Shown piece after piece: positions 22,831 to 35,989 of a stretch of DNA of 64,000 nucleotides. Origin of the DNA: Diorhabda sublineata (lineage: Eukaryota > Arthropoda > Insecta > Coleoptera > Chrysomelidae); contig NW_026614265.1 in the NCBI RefSeq assembly GCF_026230105.1, positions 62,001-126,000 on the forward strand, in the 5' to 3' direction. The notes beneath the pieces were generated by a model, which saw only the letters and a program-made list of their open reading frames with translations, ran no database searches and was not told where the DNA came from. The number at the start of each line of letters is the position of its first letter. The first letter of the stretch is position 1. Both the position numbers and the translations under genes were made by a program.

Positions 22831-25062
22831 GACTTTGAAAATTTTCAATTATCACAAAGTGACAGTTGAACTCAATGAGCTTCAATGGATGTTATTCGAT
22901 GATATCTGATAAAGTTAGATGCAAACTCAGTCAAATATATAAGGAAAGTTGAAATTCGACTTCAAATTAGGAAGATAGACATTGAAAATTTTCAATTAAC
23001 ACAATGTGACAGTTGACCTCAATGGGCTTCAAAGGATGTTAATCCACGATATCTGACAAAGATAGATGCAAACTCACTCAAATATATGAGAAATGTTTAA
23101 ATTCGACTTCATATTAGGAAGATAGACTTTGAAAATTTTCAATTATCACAAAGTGACAGTTGAACTCAATGAGCTTCAATGGATGTTATTCGATGATATC
23201 TGATAAAGTTAGATGCAAACTCACTCAAATATATGAGAAATGTTGAAATTCGACTTCAAATTAGGAAGATAGACTTTGAAAATTTTCAATTATCACAAAG
23301 TGACAGTTGAATTCAATGAGCTTCGATGGATGTTATTCGATGATATCTGATAAAGTTAGATGCAAACTCACTCAGATATATGAGAAATGTTGAAATTCGA
23401 CTTCAAATAAAGAAGATAGACTTTGAAAATTTTCAATCAACACAAAGTGCCAGTTGACCTCAATGGGCTTCATAGGATGTTAATCGACGATATCTGACAA
23501 AGATAGATGCAAACTCACTCAAATATATAAGAAATGTTTAAATTCGACTTCAAATTAGGAAGATAGACTTTGAAAATTTTTAATCAACACAAAGTGCCAG
23601 TTGACCTCAATATATAAGAAATGTTGAAATTCGACTTCAAATTAGGAAGATAGACTTTGAAAATTTTCAATCAACACAAAGTGCCAGTTGACCTCAATGG
23701 GCTTCAATGGATGTTATTCGATGATATCTGACAAAGTTAGATGCAAACTCAGTCAAATATATAAGGAAAGTTGAAATTCGACTTCAAATTAGGAAGATAG
23801 ACTTTGAAAATTTTCAATTAACACAAAGTGACAGTTGACATCAATGGGCTTCAAAGGATGTTAATCGACGATATCTGACAAAGATAGATGCAAACTCACT
23901 CAAATATATAAGAAATGTTTAAATTCGACTTCAAATTAGGAAGATAGACTTTGAAAATTTTCAATTATCACAAAGTGACAGTTGAACTCAATGAGCTTCA
24001 ATGGATGTTATTCGATGATATCTGATAAAGTTAGATGCAAACTCAGTCAAATATATAAGGAAAGTTGAAATTCGACTTCAAATTAGGAAGATAGACATTG
24101 AAAATTTTCAATTAACACAATGTGACAGTTGACCTCAATGGGCTTCAAAGGATGTTAATCCACGATATCTGACAAAGATAGATGCAAACTCACTCAAATA
24201 TATGAGAAATGTTTAAATTCGACTTCATATTAGGAAGATAGACTTTGAAAATTTTCAATTATCACAAAGTGACAGTTGAACTCAATGAGCTTCAATGGAT
24301 GTTATTCGATGATATCTGATAAAGTTAGATGCAAACTCACTCAAATATATGAGAAATGTTGAAATTCGACTTCAAATTAGGAAGATAGACTTTGAAAATT
24401 TTCAATTATCACAAAGTGACAGTTGAATTCAATGAGCTTCGATGGATGTTATTCGATGATATCTGATAAAGTTAGATGCAAACTCACTCAGATATATGAG
24501 AAATGTTGAAATTCGACTTCAAATAAAGAAGATAGACTTTGAAAATTTTCAATCAACACAAAGTGCCAGTTGACCTCAATGGGCTTCATAGGATGTTAAT
24601 CGACGATATCTGACAAAGATAGATGCAAACTCACTCAAATATATAAGAAATGTTTAAATTCGACTTCAAATTAGGAAGATAGACTTTGAAAATTTTTAAT
24701 CAACACAAAGTGCCAGTTGACCTCAATATATAAGAAATGTTGAAATTCGACTTCAAATTAGGAAGATAGACTTTGAAAATTTTCAATCAACACAAAGTGC
24801 CAGTTGACCTCAATGGGCTTCAATGGATGTTATTCGATGATATCTGACAAAGTTAGATGCAAACTCAGTCAAATATATAAGGAAAGTTGAAATTCGACTT
24901 CAAATTAGGAAGATAGACTTTGAAAATTTTCAATTAACACAAAGTGACAGTTGACATCAATGGGCTTCAAAGGATGTTAATCGACGATATCTGACAAAGA
25001 TAGATGCAAACTCACTCAAATATATAAGAAATGTTTAAATTCGACTTCAAATTAGGAAGATA
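22831..25062. repeat. 1116-bp HOR (seven full units plus one S2), two copies
   Basis: Copies span 22831-23946 and 23947-25062. Private variants recur at the exact 1116-bp offset: AATCCACGAT (23041/24157), GCTTCGATGG (23320/24436), CTTCATATTAGG, CAAATAAAGAAGATAG and the S2 joint (23606/24722). 1116 equals 7 x 147 + 87. By eye the copies appear almost identical, making this one of the cleanest and probably youngest duplications in the window. Confidence 0.92.
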
Positions 25063-26412
25063 GACTTTGAAAATTTTCAATCAACACAAACTGACAATCG
25101 ACCTCAATATATAAGAAATGTTGAAATTCGACTTCAAATTAGGAAGATAGACTTTGAAAATTTTCAATCAACACAAAGTGCCAGTTGACCTCAATGGGCT
25201 TCAATGGATGTTATTCGATGATATCTGACAAAGTTAGATGCGAACTCACTCAAATATATGAGAAATGTTGGAATTCGACTTCAAATTAGGAAGATAGACT
25301 TTGAAAATTTTCAATTAACACAAAGTGACAGTTGACCTCAATGAGCTTCAATGGATGTTATTCGATGATATCTGACAAAGTTAGATGCAAACTAACTCAA
25401 ATATATGAGAAATGTTGGAATTCGACTTCAAATTAGGAAGATAGACTTTGAAAATTTTCAATTAACACAAAGTGACAGTTGAACTCAATGGGATTCAAAG
25501 GATGTTAATCGACGATATCTGACAAAGATAGATGCAAACTCACTCAAATATATAAGAAATGTTTAAATTCAACTTCAAATTAGGAAGTTAGACTTTGAAA
25601 ATTTTCAATCAACACAAAGTGCCAGTTGACCTCAATGGGCTTCAATGGATGTTATTCGATGATATCTGACAAAGTTAGATGCAAACTCAGTCAAATATAT
25701 AAGGAAAGTTGAAATTCGACTTCAAATTAGGAAGATAGACATTGAAAATTTTCAATTATCACAAAGTGACCGTTGACCTCAATGGGCTTCAAAGGATGTT
25801 AATCGACGATATCTGAGAAAAATAGATGCAAACTCACTCAAATATATAAGAAATGTTGAAATTCGACTTCAAATTAGGAAGATAGACTTTGAAAATTTTA
25901 AATTAACACAAATTGACAGTTGACCTCAATCAGCTTCAATGGATGTTATTCGATGATATCTGAAAAAGTTAGATGCAAACTCACTCAAATATATAAGAAA
26001 TGTTTAAATTCGACTTCAAATTAGGAAGTTAGACTTTGAAAATATTCAATCAACACAAACTGACAATCGACCTCAATATATAGGAAATGTTGAAATTCGA
26101 CTTCAAATTAGGAAGATAGGCTTTGAAAATTTTCAATCAACACAAAGTGCCAGTTGACCTCAATGGGCTTCAATGGATGTTATTCGATGATATCTGATAA
26201 AGTCAGATGCAAACTCATTCAAATATATAAGAAATGTTGGAATTCGACATCAAATTAGGAAGATAGACTTTGGAAATTTTCAATTATCACAAAGTGACAG
26301 TTGAGCTCAATGAACTTCACTGGATGTTATTCGATGATATCTGATAAAGTTAGATGCAAACTCACTCAAATATATAAGAAATGTTTAAATTCGACTACAA
26401 ATTAGGAAGATA
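25063..26412. repeat. Mixed satellite units
   Basis: An S1 unit (joint near 25103), C-like units with ATGCGAACTCACTC, B units with GGGATTCAAAGG and CAACTTCAAATT, a type D-E-S1 series resembling the 528-bp HOR (type E near 25885, S1 near 26072, GAAAATATTCAATC variant), and a type A unit ending CGACTACAAATTAGG near 26390. No gene is seen. Confidence 0.8.
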
Positions 26413-27345
26413 GACTTTGAAAATTTTCAATCAACACAAAGTAACAGTTGAACTCAATGGGCTTCAAAGGATGTTAATCGACGATATCTGACAAAGTTAG
26501 ATGCAAACTCACTCAAATATATAAGAAATGTTTAAATCGACTTCAAATTAGGAAGTTAGACTTTGAAAATTTTCAATCAACACAAACTGACAATCGACCT
26601 CAATATATAAGAAATGTTGAAATTCGACTTCAAATTAGGAAGATAGGCTTTGTAAATTTTCAATCAACACAAAGTGCCAGTTGACCTCAATGGGCTTCAA
26701 TGGATGTTATTCGATGATATCTGACAAAGTTAGATGCAAACTCACTCAAATATATAAGAAATGTTTAAATCGACTTCAAATTAGGAAGTTAGACTTTGAA
26801 AATTTTCAATCAACACAAACTGACAATCGACCTCAATATATAAGAAATGTTGAAATTCGACTTCAAATTAGGAAGATAGACATTGAAAATTTTCAATTAT
26901 CACAAAGTGACCGTTGACCTCAATGGGCTTCAACGGATGTTAATCGACGATATCTGACAAAGTTAGATGCAAACTCACTCAAATATATAAGAAATGTTTA
27001 AATCGACTTCAAATTAGGAAGTTAGACTTTGAAAATTTTCAATCAACACAAACTGACAATCGACCTCAATATATAAGAAATGTTGAAATTCGACTTCAAA
27101 TTAGGAAGATAGGCTTTGTAAATTTTCAATCAACACAAAGTGCCAGTTGACCTCAATGGGCTTCAATGGATGTTATTCGATGATATCTGACGAAGTTAGA
27201 TGCAAACTCAGTCAAATATATAAGGAAAGTTGAAATTCGACTTCAAATTAGGAAGTTAGACTTTGAAAATTTTCAATCAACACAAACTGACAATCGACCT
27301 CAATATATAAGAAATGTTGAAATTCGACTTCAAATTAGGAAGATA
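26413..27345. repeat. Alternating full/short dimer array, 233-234 bp period
   Basis: GAC/GGC landmarks at 26413, 26559, 26646, 26792, 26879, 27025, 27112, 27259 and 27346 give alternating lengths of 146 or 147 and 87 bp. TTTAAATCGA, a form with one T deleted from TTTAAATTCGA, recurs at 26531, 26764 and 26997, 233 bp apart. S1 joints lie near 26599, 26832, 27065 and 27299. The second copy has a type D start (GACATTG) where the others have GGCTTTGTAAATTTTC. The lost base in successive units is what opens a 79-codon frame here. Confidence 0.88.
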
Positions 27346-28080
27346 GACTTTGAAAATTTTCAATCAACACAAAGTGCCAGTTGACCTCAATGGGCTTCAA
27401 TGGATGTTATTCGATGATATCTGACAAAGTTAGATGCGAACTCACTCAAATATATGAGAATTGTTGGAATTCGACTTCAAATTAGGAAGATAGACTTTGA
27501 AAATTTTCAATTAACACAAAGTGACAGTTGACCTCAATGGGCTTCAAAGGATGTTAATCGACGATATCTGACAAAGATAGATGCAAACTCACTCAAATAT
27601 ATAAGAAATGTTTAAATGCGACTTCAAATTAGGAAGTTAGACTTTGTAAATTTTCAATCAACACAAAGTGCCAGTTGACCTCAATGGGCTTCAATGGATG
27701 TTATTCGATGATATCTGAAAAAGTTAGATGCAAACTCACTCAAATATATGAGAAATGTTGAAATTCGACTTCGAATGAGGAAGATAGACTTTGAAAATTT
27801 TCAATTATCACAAAGTGACAGTTGAGCTCAATGAACTTAACTGGATGTTATTCGATGATATCTGATAAAGTTAGATGCAAACTCACTCAAATATATAAGA
27901 AATGTTTAAATTCGACTTCAAATTAGGAAGATAGACTTTGAAAATTTTCAATTAACACAAAGTGAAAGTTGACCTCAATGAGCTTCAATGGATGTTATTC
28001 GATGATATCTGACAAAGTTAGATGCAAACTCAGTCAAATATATAGGGAAAGTTGAAATTCGACTTCAAATTAGGAAGATA
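27346..28080. repeat. Mixed satellite units
   Basis: Five full units: a C-like unit with ATGCGAACTCACTC (as near 25240), a B unit with AAATGCGACTTC, a C-like unit with GACTTTGTAAATTTTC, a GACTTCGAATGAGG/type A pair with GAACTTAACTGG, and an ATATATAGGG unit. No short unit and no gene. Confidence 0.8.
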
Positions 28081-30372
28081 GACTTTGAAAATTTTCAATT
28101 AACACAAATTGACAGTTGACCTCAATGAGCTTCAATGGATGTTATTCGATGATATCTGACAAAGTTAGATGCAAACTAACTCAAATATATGAGAAATGTT
28201 GGAATTCGACTTCAAATTAGGAAGATAGACTTTGAAAATTTTCAATTAACACAAAGTGACAGTTGACCTCAATGGGTTTCAAAGGATGTTAATCGACGAT
28301 ATCTGACAAAGATAGATGCAAACTCACTCAAATATATAAGAAATGTTTAAATTCAACTTCAAATTAGGAAGTTAGACTTTGAAAATTTTCAATCAACACA
28401 AAGTGCCAGTTGACCTCAATGGGCTTCAATGGATGTTATTCGATGATATCTGACAAAGTTAGATGCAAACTCAGTCAAATATATAAGGAAAGTTGAAATT
28501 CGACTTCAAATTAGGAAGATAGACATTGAAAATTTTCAATTATCACAAAGTGACCGTTGACCTCAATGGGCTTCAAAGGATGTTAATCGACGATATCTGA
28601 GAAAAATAGATGCAAACTCACTCAAATATATAAGAAATGTTGAAATTCGACTCCAAATTAGGAAGATAGACTTTGAAAATTTTAAATTAACACAAATTGA
28701 CAGTTGACTTCAATCAGCTTCAATGGATGTTATTCGATGATATCTGAAAAAGTTAGATGCAAACTCACTCAAATATATAAGAAATGTTTAAATTCGACTT
28801 CAAATTAGGAAGTTAGACTTTGAAAATTTTCAATTAACACAAATTTACAGTTGACCTCAATGAGCTTCAATGGATGTTATTCGATGATATCTGACAAAGT
28901 TAGATGCAAACTAACTCAAATATATGAGAAATGTTGGAATTCGACTTCAAATTAGGAAGATAGACTTTGAAAATTTTCAATTAACACAAAGTGACAGTTG
29001 ACCTCAATGGGTTTCAAAGGATGTTAATCGACGATATCTGACAAAGATAGATGCAAACTCACTCAAATATATAAGAAATGTTTAAATTCAACTTCAAATT
29101 AGGAAGTTAGACTTTGAAAATTTTCAATCAACACAAAGTGCCAGTTGACCTCAATGGGCTTCAATGGATGTTATTCGATGATATCTGACAAAGTTAGATG
29201 CAAACTCAGTCAAATATATAAGGAAAGTTGAAATTCGACTTCAAATTAGGAAGATAGACATTGAAAATTTTCAATTATCACAAAGTGACCGTTGACCTCA
29301 ATGGGCTTCAAAGGATGTTAATCGACGATATCTGAGAAAAATAGATGCAAACTCACTCAAATATATAAGAAATGTTGAAATTCGACTCCAAATTAGGAAG
29401 ATAGACTTTGAAAATTTTAAATTAACACAAATTGACAGTTGACTTCAATCAGCTTCAATGGATGTTATTCGATGATATCTGAAAAAGTTAGATGCAAACT
29501 CACTCAAATATATAAGAAATGTTTAAATTCGACTTCAAATTAGGAAGTTAGACTTTGAAAATTTTCAATCAACACAAACTGACAATCGACCTCAATATAT
29601 AGGAAATGTTGAAATTCGACTTCAAATTAGGAAGATAGGCTTTGAAAATTTTCAATCAACACAAAGTGCCAGTTGACCTCAATGGGCTTCAATGGATGTT
29701 ATTCTATGATATCTGACAAAGATAGATGCAAACTCACTCAAATATATGAGAAATGTTGGAATTCGACTTCAAATTAGGAAGACAGACTTTGAAAATTTTC
29801 AATTAACACAAAGTGACAGTTGACCTCAATGGGTTTCAAAGGATGTTAATCGACGATATCTGACAAAGATAGATGCAAACTCACTCAAATATATAAGAAA
29901 TGTTTAAATTCAACTTCAAATTAGGAAGTTAGACTTTGAAAATTTTCAATCAACACAAAGTGCCAGTTGACCTCAATGGGCTTCAATGGATGTTATTCGA
30001 TGATATCTGACAAAGTTAGATGCAAACTCAGTCAAATATATAAGGAAAGTTGAAATTCGACTTCAAATTAGGAAGATAGACATTGAAAATTTTCAATTAT
30101 CACAAAGTGACCGTTGACCTCAATGGGCTTCAAAGGATGTTAATCGACGATATCTGAGAAAAATAGATGCAAACTCACTCAAATATATAAGAAATGTTGA
30201 AATTCGACTTCAAATTAGGAAGATAGACTTTGAAAATTTTAAATTAACACAAATTGACAGTTGACCTCAATCAGCTTCAATGGATGTTATTCGATGATAT
30301 CTGAAAAAGTTAGATGCAAACTCACTCAAATATAAAAGAAATGATTAAATTCGACTTCAAATTAGGAAGTTA
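28081..30372. repeat. 735-bp HOR (five full units), two copies plus an 822-bp derivative
   Basis: Copies start at 28081 and 28816 (735 = 5 x 147), marked by AACTAACTCAAATATATGAG, GGGTTTCAAAGG, CAACTTCAAATTAGG and a type E unit with TTGACTTCAATCAGC (28709/29444). The third copy, 29551-30372, contains an extra 87-bp S1 unit (joint near 29590), making it 822 bp; its type E marker is at 30266. This shows a short unit entering an HOR as a whole cassette. Confidence 0.88.
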
Positions 30373-30770
30373 GACTTTGAAAATATTCAATCAACACAAA
30401 CTGACAATCGACCTCAATATATAGGAAATGTTGAAATTCGACTTCAAATTAGGAAGATAGGCTTTGAAAATTTTCAATCAACACAAAGTGCCAGTTGACC
30501 TCAATGGGCTTCAATGGATGTTATTCGTTGATATCTGATAAAGTCAGATGCAAACTCATTCAAATATATAAGAAATGTTGGAATTCGACATCAAATTAGG
30601 AAGATAGACTTTGAAAATTTTCAATTATCACAAAGTGACAGTTGAGCTCAATGAACTTCACTGGATGTTATTCGATGATATCTGATAAAGTTAGATGCAA
30701 ACTCACTCAAATATATAAGAAATGTTTAAATTCGACTACAAATTAGGAAGATAGACTTTGAAAATTTTCA
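28816..30770. repeat. Segmental duplication D6, left copy (pair 33276-35230, spacing 4460 bp)
   Basis: Offsets of exactly 4460 bp link type E markers (29444/33904 and 30266/34726) and TTCGACTACA (30731/35191). The block holds one 735-bp and one 822-bp HOR copy plus the following S1, C and A units. Differences include TATTCTATGATATC (near 29704) and AAATATAAAAGAAATGATTAAA (near 30335) in this copy only. Confidence 0.86.
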
Positions 30771-31808
30771 ATTAACACAAAGTGACAGTTGAACTCAATA
30801 AGCTTCAATGGATGTTATTCGATGATATCAGACAAAGTTAAATGCAAACTCACTCAAATATATGAGAAATGTTGGAATTCGACTTCAAATTAGGAAGATA
30901 GACTTTGAAAATTTTCAATTAACACAAAGTGACAGTTGAACTCAATGGGCTTCAAAGGATGTTAATCGACGATATCTGACAAAGATAGATTCAAACTCAC
31001 TCAAATATATAAGGAATGTTTAAATTCTACTTCAAATTAGGAAGTTAGACTTTGAAAATTTTCAATCAACACAAACTGACAATCGACCTCAATATATAAG
31101 AAATGTTGAAATTCGACTTCAAATTAGGAAGATAGGCTTTGAAAATTTTCAATCAACACAAAGTGCCAGTTGACCTCAATGGGCTTCAATGGATGTTATT
31201 CGATGATATCTGGCAAAGTTAGATGCAAACTCAGTCAAATATATGAGGAAAGTTGAAATTCGACTTCAAATTAGGAAGATAGACATTGAAAATTTTCAAT
31301 TATCACAAAGTGACCGTTGACCTCAATGGGCTTCAACGGATGTTAATCGACGATATCTGACAAGTTAGATGCAAACTCACTCAAATATATAAGAAATGTT
31401 TAAATTCGACTTCAAATTAGGAAGTTAGACTTTGAAAATTTTCAATCAACACAAACTTACAATCGACCTCAATATATAAGAAATGTTGAAATTCGACTTC
31501 AAATTAGGAAGATAGGCTTTGTAAATTTTCAATCAACACAAAGTGCCAGTTGACCTCAATGGGCTTCAATGGATGTTATTCGATGATATCTGACAAAGTT
31601 AGATGCAAACTCAGTCAAATATATAAGGAAAGTTGAAATTCGACTTCAAATTAGGAAGATAGACATTGAAAATTTTCAATTAACACAAATTGACAGTTGA
31701 CCTCAATGAGCTTCAATGGATGTTATTCGATGATATCTGAAAAAGTTAGATGCAAACTCACTCAAATATATGAGAAATGTTGAAATTCGACTTCGAATGA
31801 GGAAGATA
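30771..31808. repeat. Mixed satellite units
   Basis: B, C and D units with S1 joints near 31087 and 31467. A type D unit has a 1-bp loss (CTGACAAGTTAGATG near 31361), a C unit has CTGGCAAAG near 31212, and one unit has GATAGATTCAAACTC near 30987. The 31378-31520 stretch has CAAACTTACAATCGACC. No gene is seen. Confidence 0.8.
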
Positions 31809-33272
31809 GACTTTGAAAATTTTCACTTATCACAAAGTGACAGTTGAGCTCAATGAACTTAACTGGATGTTATTCGATGATATCTGATAAAGTTAGATGC
31901 AAACTCATTCAAATATATAAGAAATGTTGGAATTCGACATCAAATTAGGAATATAGACATTGAAAATTTTCAATTAAAACAAAGTGACAGTTGACCTCAA
32001 TGAGCTTCAATGGATGTTATTCGATGATATCTGACAAAGTTAGATGCAAACTCAGTCAAATATATAGGGAAAGTTGAAATTCGACTTCAAATTAGGAAGA
32101 TAGACTTTGAAAATTTTCAATTATCACAAAGTGACAGTTGAGCTCAATGAACTTCACTGGATGTCATTCGATATCTGATAAAGTTAGATGCAAACTCACT
32201 CAAATATATAAGAAATGTTTAAATTCGACTTCAAATTAGGAAGATAGACTTTGAAAATTTTCAATTAACACAAAGTGACAGTTGACCTCAATGAGCTTCA
32301 ATGGATGTTATTCGATGATATCTGACAAAGTTAGATGCAAACTCAGTCAAATATATAAGGAAAGTTGAAATTCGACTTCAAATTAGGAAGATAGACATTG
32401 AAAATTTTCAATTATCACAAAGTGACCGTTGACCTCAATGGGCTTCAAAGGATGTTAATCGACGATATCTGAGAAAAATAGATGCAAACTCACTCAAATA
32501 TATAAGAAATGTTGAAATTCGACTTCAAATTAGGAAGATAGACTTTGAAAATTTTAAATTAACACAAATTGACAGTTGACCTCAATGGGTTTCAAACGAT
32601 GTTATTCGATGATATCTGACAAAGTTAGATGCAAACTCAGTCAAATATATAAGGAAAGTTGAAATTCGACTTCGAATGAGGAAGATAGACTTTGAAAATT
32701 TTCACTTATCACAAAGTGACAGTTGAGCTCAATGAACTTCACTGGATGTTATTCGATGATATCTGATAAAGTTAGATGCAAACTCATTCAAATATATAAG
32801 AAATGTTGGAATTCGACATCAAATTAGGAATATAGACATTGAAAATTTTCAATTAACACAAAGTGACAGTTGACCTCAATGAGCTTCAATGGATGTTATT
32901 CGATGATATCTGACAAAGTTAGATGCAAACTCAGTCAAATATATAGGGAAAGTTGAAATTCGACTTCAAATTAGGAAGATAGACTTTGAAAATTTTCAAT
33001 TATCACAAAGTGACAGTTGAGCTCAACGAACTTCACTGGATGTCATTCGATGATATCTGATAAAGTTAGATGCAAACTCACTCAAATATATAAGAAATGT
33101 TTAAATTCGACTTCAAATTAGGAAGATAGACTTTGAAAATTTTCAATTAACACAAAGTGACAGTTGACCTCAATGAGCTTCAATGGATGTTATTCGATGA
33201 TATCTGACAAAGTTAGATGCAAACTCAGTCAAATATATAGGGAAAGTTGAAATTCGACTTCAAATTAGGAAG
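31809..33272. repeat. 879/882-bp period (six-unit HOR), two copies
   Basis: TTTCACTTATCAC is at 31821 and 32700, 879 bp apart, which is 6 x 147 minus 3. The missing 3 bp are in the left copy, where GTCATTCGATATCTG (near 32164) lacks one GAT of GTCATTCGATGATATCTG. Shared markers are GAATATAGACATTG, GATGTCATTCG and ATATATAGGG. The match covers about 31809-32390 and 32688-33272. Confidence 0.83.
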
Positions 33273-33275
33273 ATA

Positions 33276-35230
33276 GACTTTGAAAATTTTCAATTAACAC
33301 AAATTGACAGTTGACCTCAATGAGCTTCAATGGATGTTATTCGATGATATCTGACAAAGTTAGATGCAAACTCACTCAAATATATGAGAAATGTTGGAAT
33401 TCGACTTCAAATTAGGAAGATAGACTTTGAAAATTTTCAATTAACACAAAGTGACAGTTGACCTCAATGGGTTTCAAAGGATGTTAATCGACGATATCTG
33501 ACAAAGATAGATGCAAACTCACTCAAATATATAAGAAATGTTTAAATTCAACTTCAAATTAGGAAGTTAGACTTTGAAAATTTTCAATCAACACAACGTG
33601 CCAGTTGACCTCAATGGGCTTCAATGGATGTTATTCGATGATATCTGACAAAGTTAGATGCAAACTCAGTCAAATATATAAGGAAAGTTGAAATTCGACT
33701 TCAAATTAGGAAGATAGACATTGAAAATTTTCAATTATCACAAAGTGACCGTTGACCTCAATGGGCTTCAAAGGATGTTAATCGACGATATCTGAGAAAA
33801 ATAGATGCAAACTCACTCAAATATATAAGAAATGTTGAAATTCGACTTCAAATTAGGATGATAGACTTTGAAAATTTTAAATTAACACAAATTGACAGTT
33901 GACCTCAATCAGCTTCAATGGATGTTATTCGATGATATCTGAAAAAGTTAGATGCAAACTCACTCAAATATATAAGAAATGTTTAAATTCGACTTCAAAT
34001 TAGGAAGTTAGACTTTGAAAATTTTCAATCAACACAAACTGACAATCGACCTCAATATATAGGAAATGTTGAAATTCGACTTCAAATTAGGAAGATAGGC
34101 TTTGAAAATTTTCAATCAACACAAAGTGCCAGTTGACCTCAATGGGCTTCAATGGATGTTATTCGATGATATCTGACAAAGTAAGATGGAAACTCACTCA
34201 AATATATGAGAAATGTTGGAATTCGACTTCAAATTAGGAAGATAGACTTTGAAAATTTTCAATTAACACAAAGTGACAGTTGACCTCAATGGGTTTCAAA
34301 GGATGTTAATCGACGATATCTGACAAAGATAGATGCAAACTCACTCAAATATATAAGAAATGTTTAAATTCAACTTCAAATTAGGAAGTTAGACTTTGAA
34401 AATTTTCAATCAACACAAAGTGCCAGTTGACCTCAATGGGCTTCAATGGATGTTATTCGATGATATCTGACAAAGTTAGATGCAAACTCAGTCAAATATA
34501 TAAGGAAAGTTGAAATTCGACTTCAAATTAGGAAGATAGACATTGAAAATTTTCAATTATCACAAAGTGACCGTTGACCTCAATGGGCTTCAAAGGATGT
34601 TAATCGACGATATCTGAGAAAAATAGATGCAAACTCACTCAAATATATAAGAAATGTTGAAATTCGACTTCAAATTAGGAAGATAGACTTTGAAAATTTT
34701 AAATTAACACAAATTGACAGTTGACCTCAATCAGCTTCAATGGATGTTATTCGATGATATCTGAAAAAGTTAGATGCAAACTCACTCAAATATATAAGAA
34801 ATGTTTTAATTCGACTTCAAATTAGGAAGTTAGACTTTGAAAATTTTCAATCAACACAAACTGACAATCGACCTCAATATATAGGAAATGTTGAAATTTG
34901 ACTTCAAATTAGGAAGATAGGCTTTGAAAATTTTCAATCAACACAAAGTGCCAGTTGACCTCAATGGGCTTCAATGGATGTTATTCGATGATATCTGATA
35001 AAGTCAGATGCAAACTCATTCAAATATATAAGAAATGTTGGAATTCGACATCAAATTAGGAAGATAGACTTTGAAAATTTTCAATTATCACAAAGTGACA
35101 GTTGAGCTCAATGAACTTCACTGGATGTTATTCGATGATATCTGATAAAGTTAGATGCAAACTCACTCAAATATATAAGAAATGTTTAAATTCGACTACA
35201 AATTAGGAAGATAGACTTTGAAAATTTTCA
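33276..35230. repeat. Segmental duplication D6, right copy
   Basis: Copy of 28816-30770 at a 4460-bp offset, with S1 joints near 34050 and 34873. Private differences include CACAACGTGCC near 33593, GGATGATAGAC near 33855 and AAGTAAGATGGAAACTC near 34180. Part of it (about 33423-34125) has a further relative at 40941-41643, spacing 7518 bp. Confidence 0.86.
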
Positions 35231-35989
35231 ATCAACACAAAGTGACAGTTGACCTCAATGGGCTTCAAAGGATGTTAATCGAAGATATCTGACAAAGATA
35301 GATGCAAACTCACTCAAATATATAAGAAATGTTTAAATTCGACTTCAAATTAGGAAGTTAGACTTTGAAAATTTTCAATCAACACAAACTGACAATCGAC
35401 CTCAATATATAAGAAATGTTGAAATTCGACTTCAAATTAGGAAGATAGGCTTTGAAAATTTTCAATCAACACAAAGTGCCAGTTGACCGCAATGGGCTTC
35501 AATGGATGTTATTCGATGATATCTGGCAAAGTTAGATGCAAACTCAGTCAAATATATAAGGAAAGTTGAAATTCGACTTCAAATTAGGAAGATAGACATT
35601 GAAACTTTTCAATTATCACAAAGTGACAGTTGACCTCAATGGGCTTCAAAGGATGTTAATCGACGATATCTGACAAAGATAGATGCAAACTCACTCAAAT
35701 ATATAAGAAATGTTTAAATTCGACATCAAATTAGGAAGTTAGACTTTGAAAATTTTCAATCAACACAAACTGACAATCGACCTCAATATATAAGAAATGT
35801 TGAAATTCGACTTCAAATTAGGAAGATAGGCTTTGAAAATTTCCAATCAACACAAAGTGCCAGTTGACCTCAATGGGCTTCAATGGATGTTATTCGATGA
35901 TATCTGACAAAGTTAGATGCAAACTCAGTCAAATATATAAGGAAAGTTGAAATTCGACTTCAAATTAGGAAGATAGACATTGAAAATTT
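35231..35989. repeat. Mixed satellite units
   Basis: B, S1 (joints near 35400 and 35782) and C units in alternation; B-S1-C triplets repeat with GATATCTGGCAAAG near 35518 and GAAACTTTTC near 35602 as private changes. The 35231-35600 stretch resembles 30900-31270. No gene is seen. Confidence 0.8.

Noticed and set aside
26681..26917. Open reading frame of 78 residues on the + strand
   Set aside because: It begins with TTG inside a satellite unit, crosses a full unit, a short unit and part of another, and exists only because a 1-bp deletion (TTTAAATCGA) changes frame. Its protein repeats a motif because the DNA repeats. No ribosome-binding or gene context exists and neighbouring copies are interrupted by stops.
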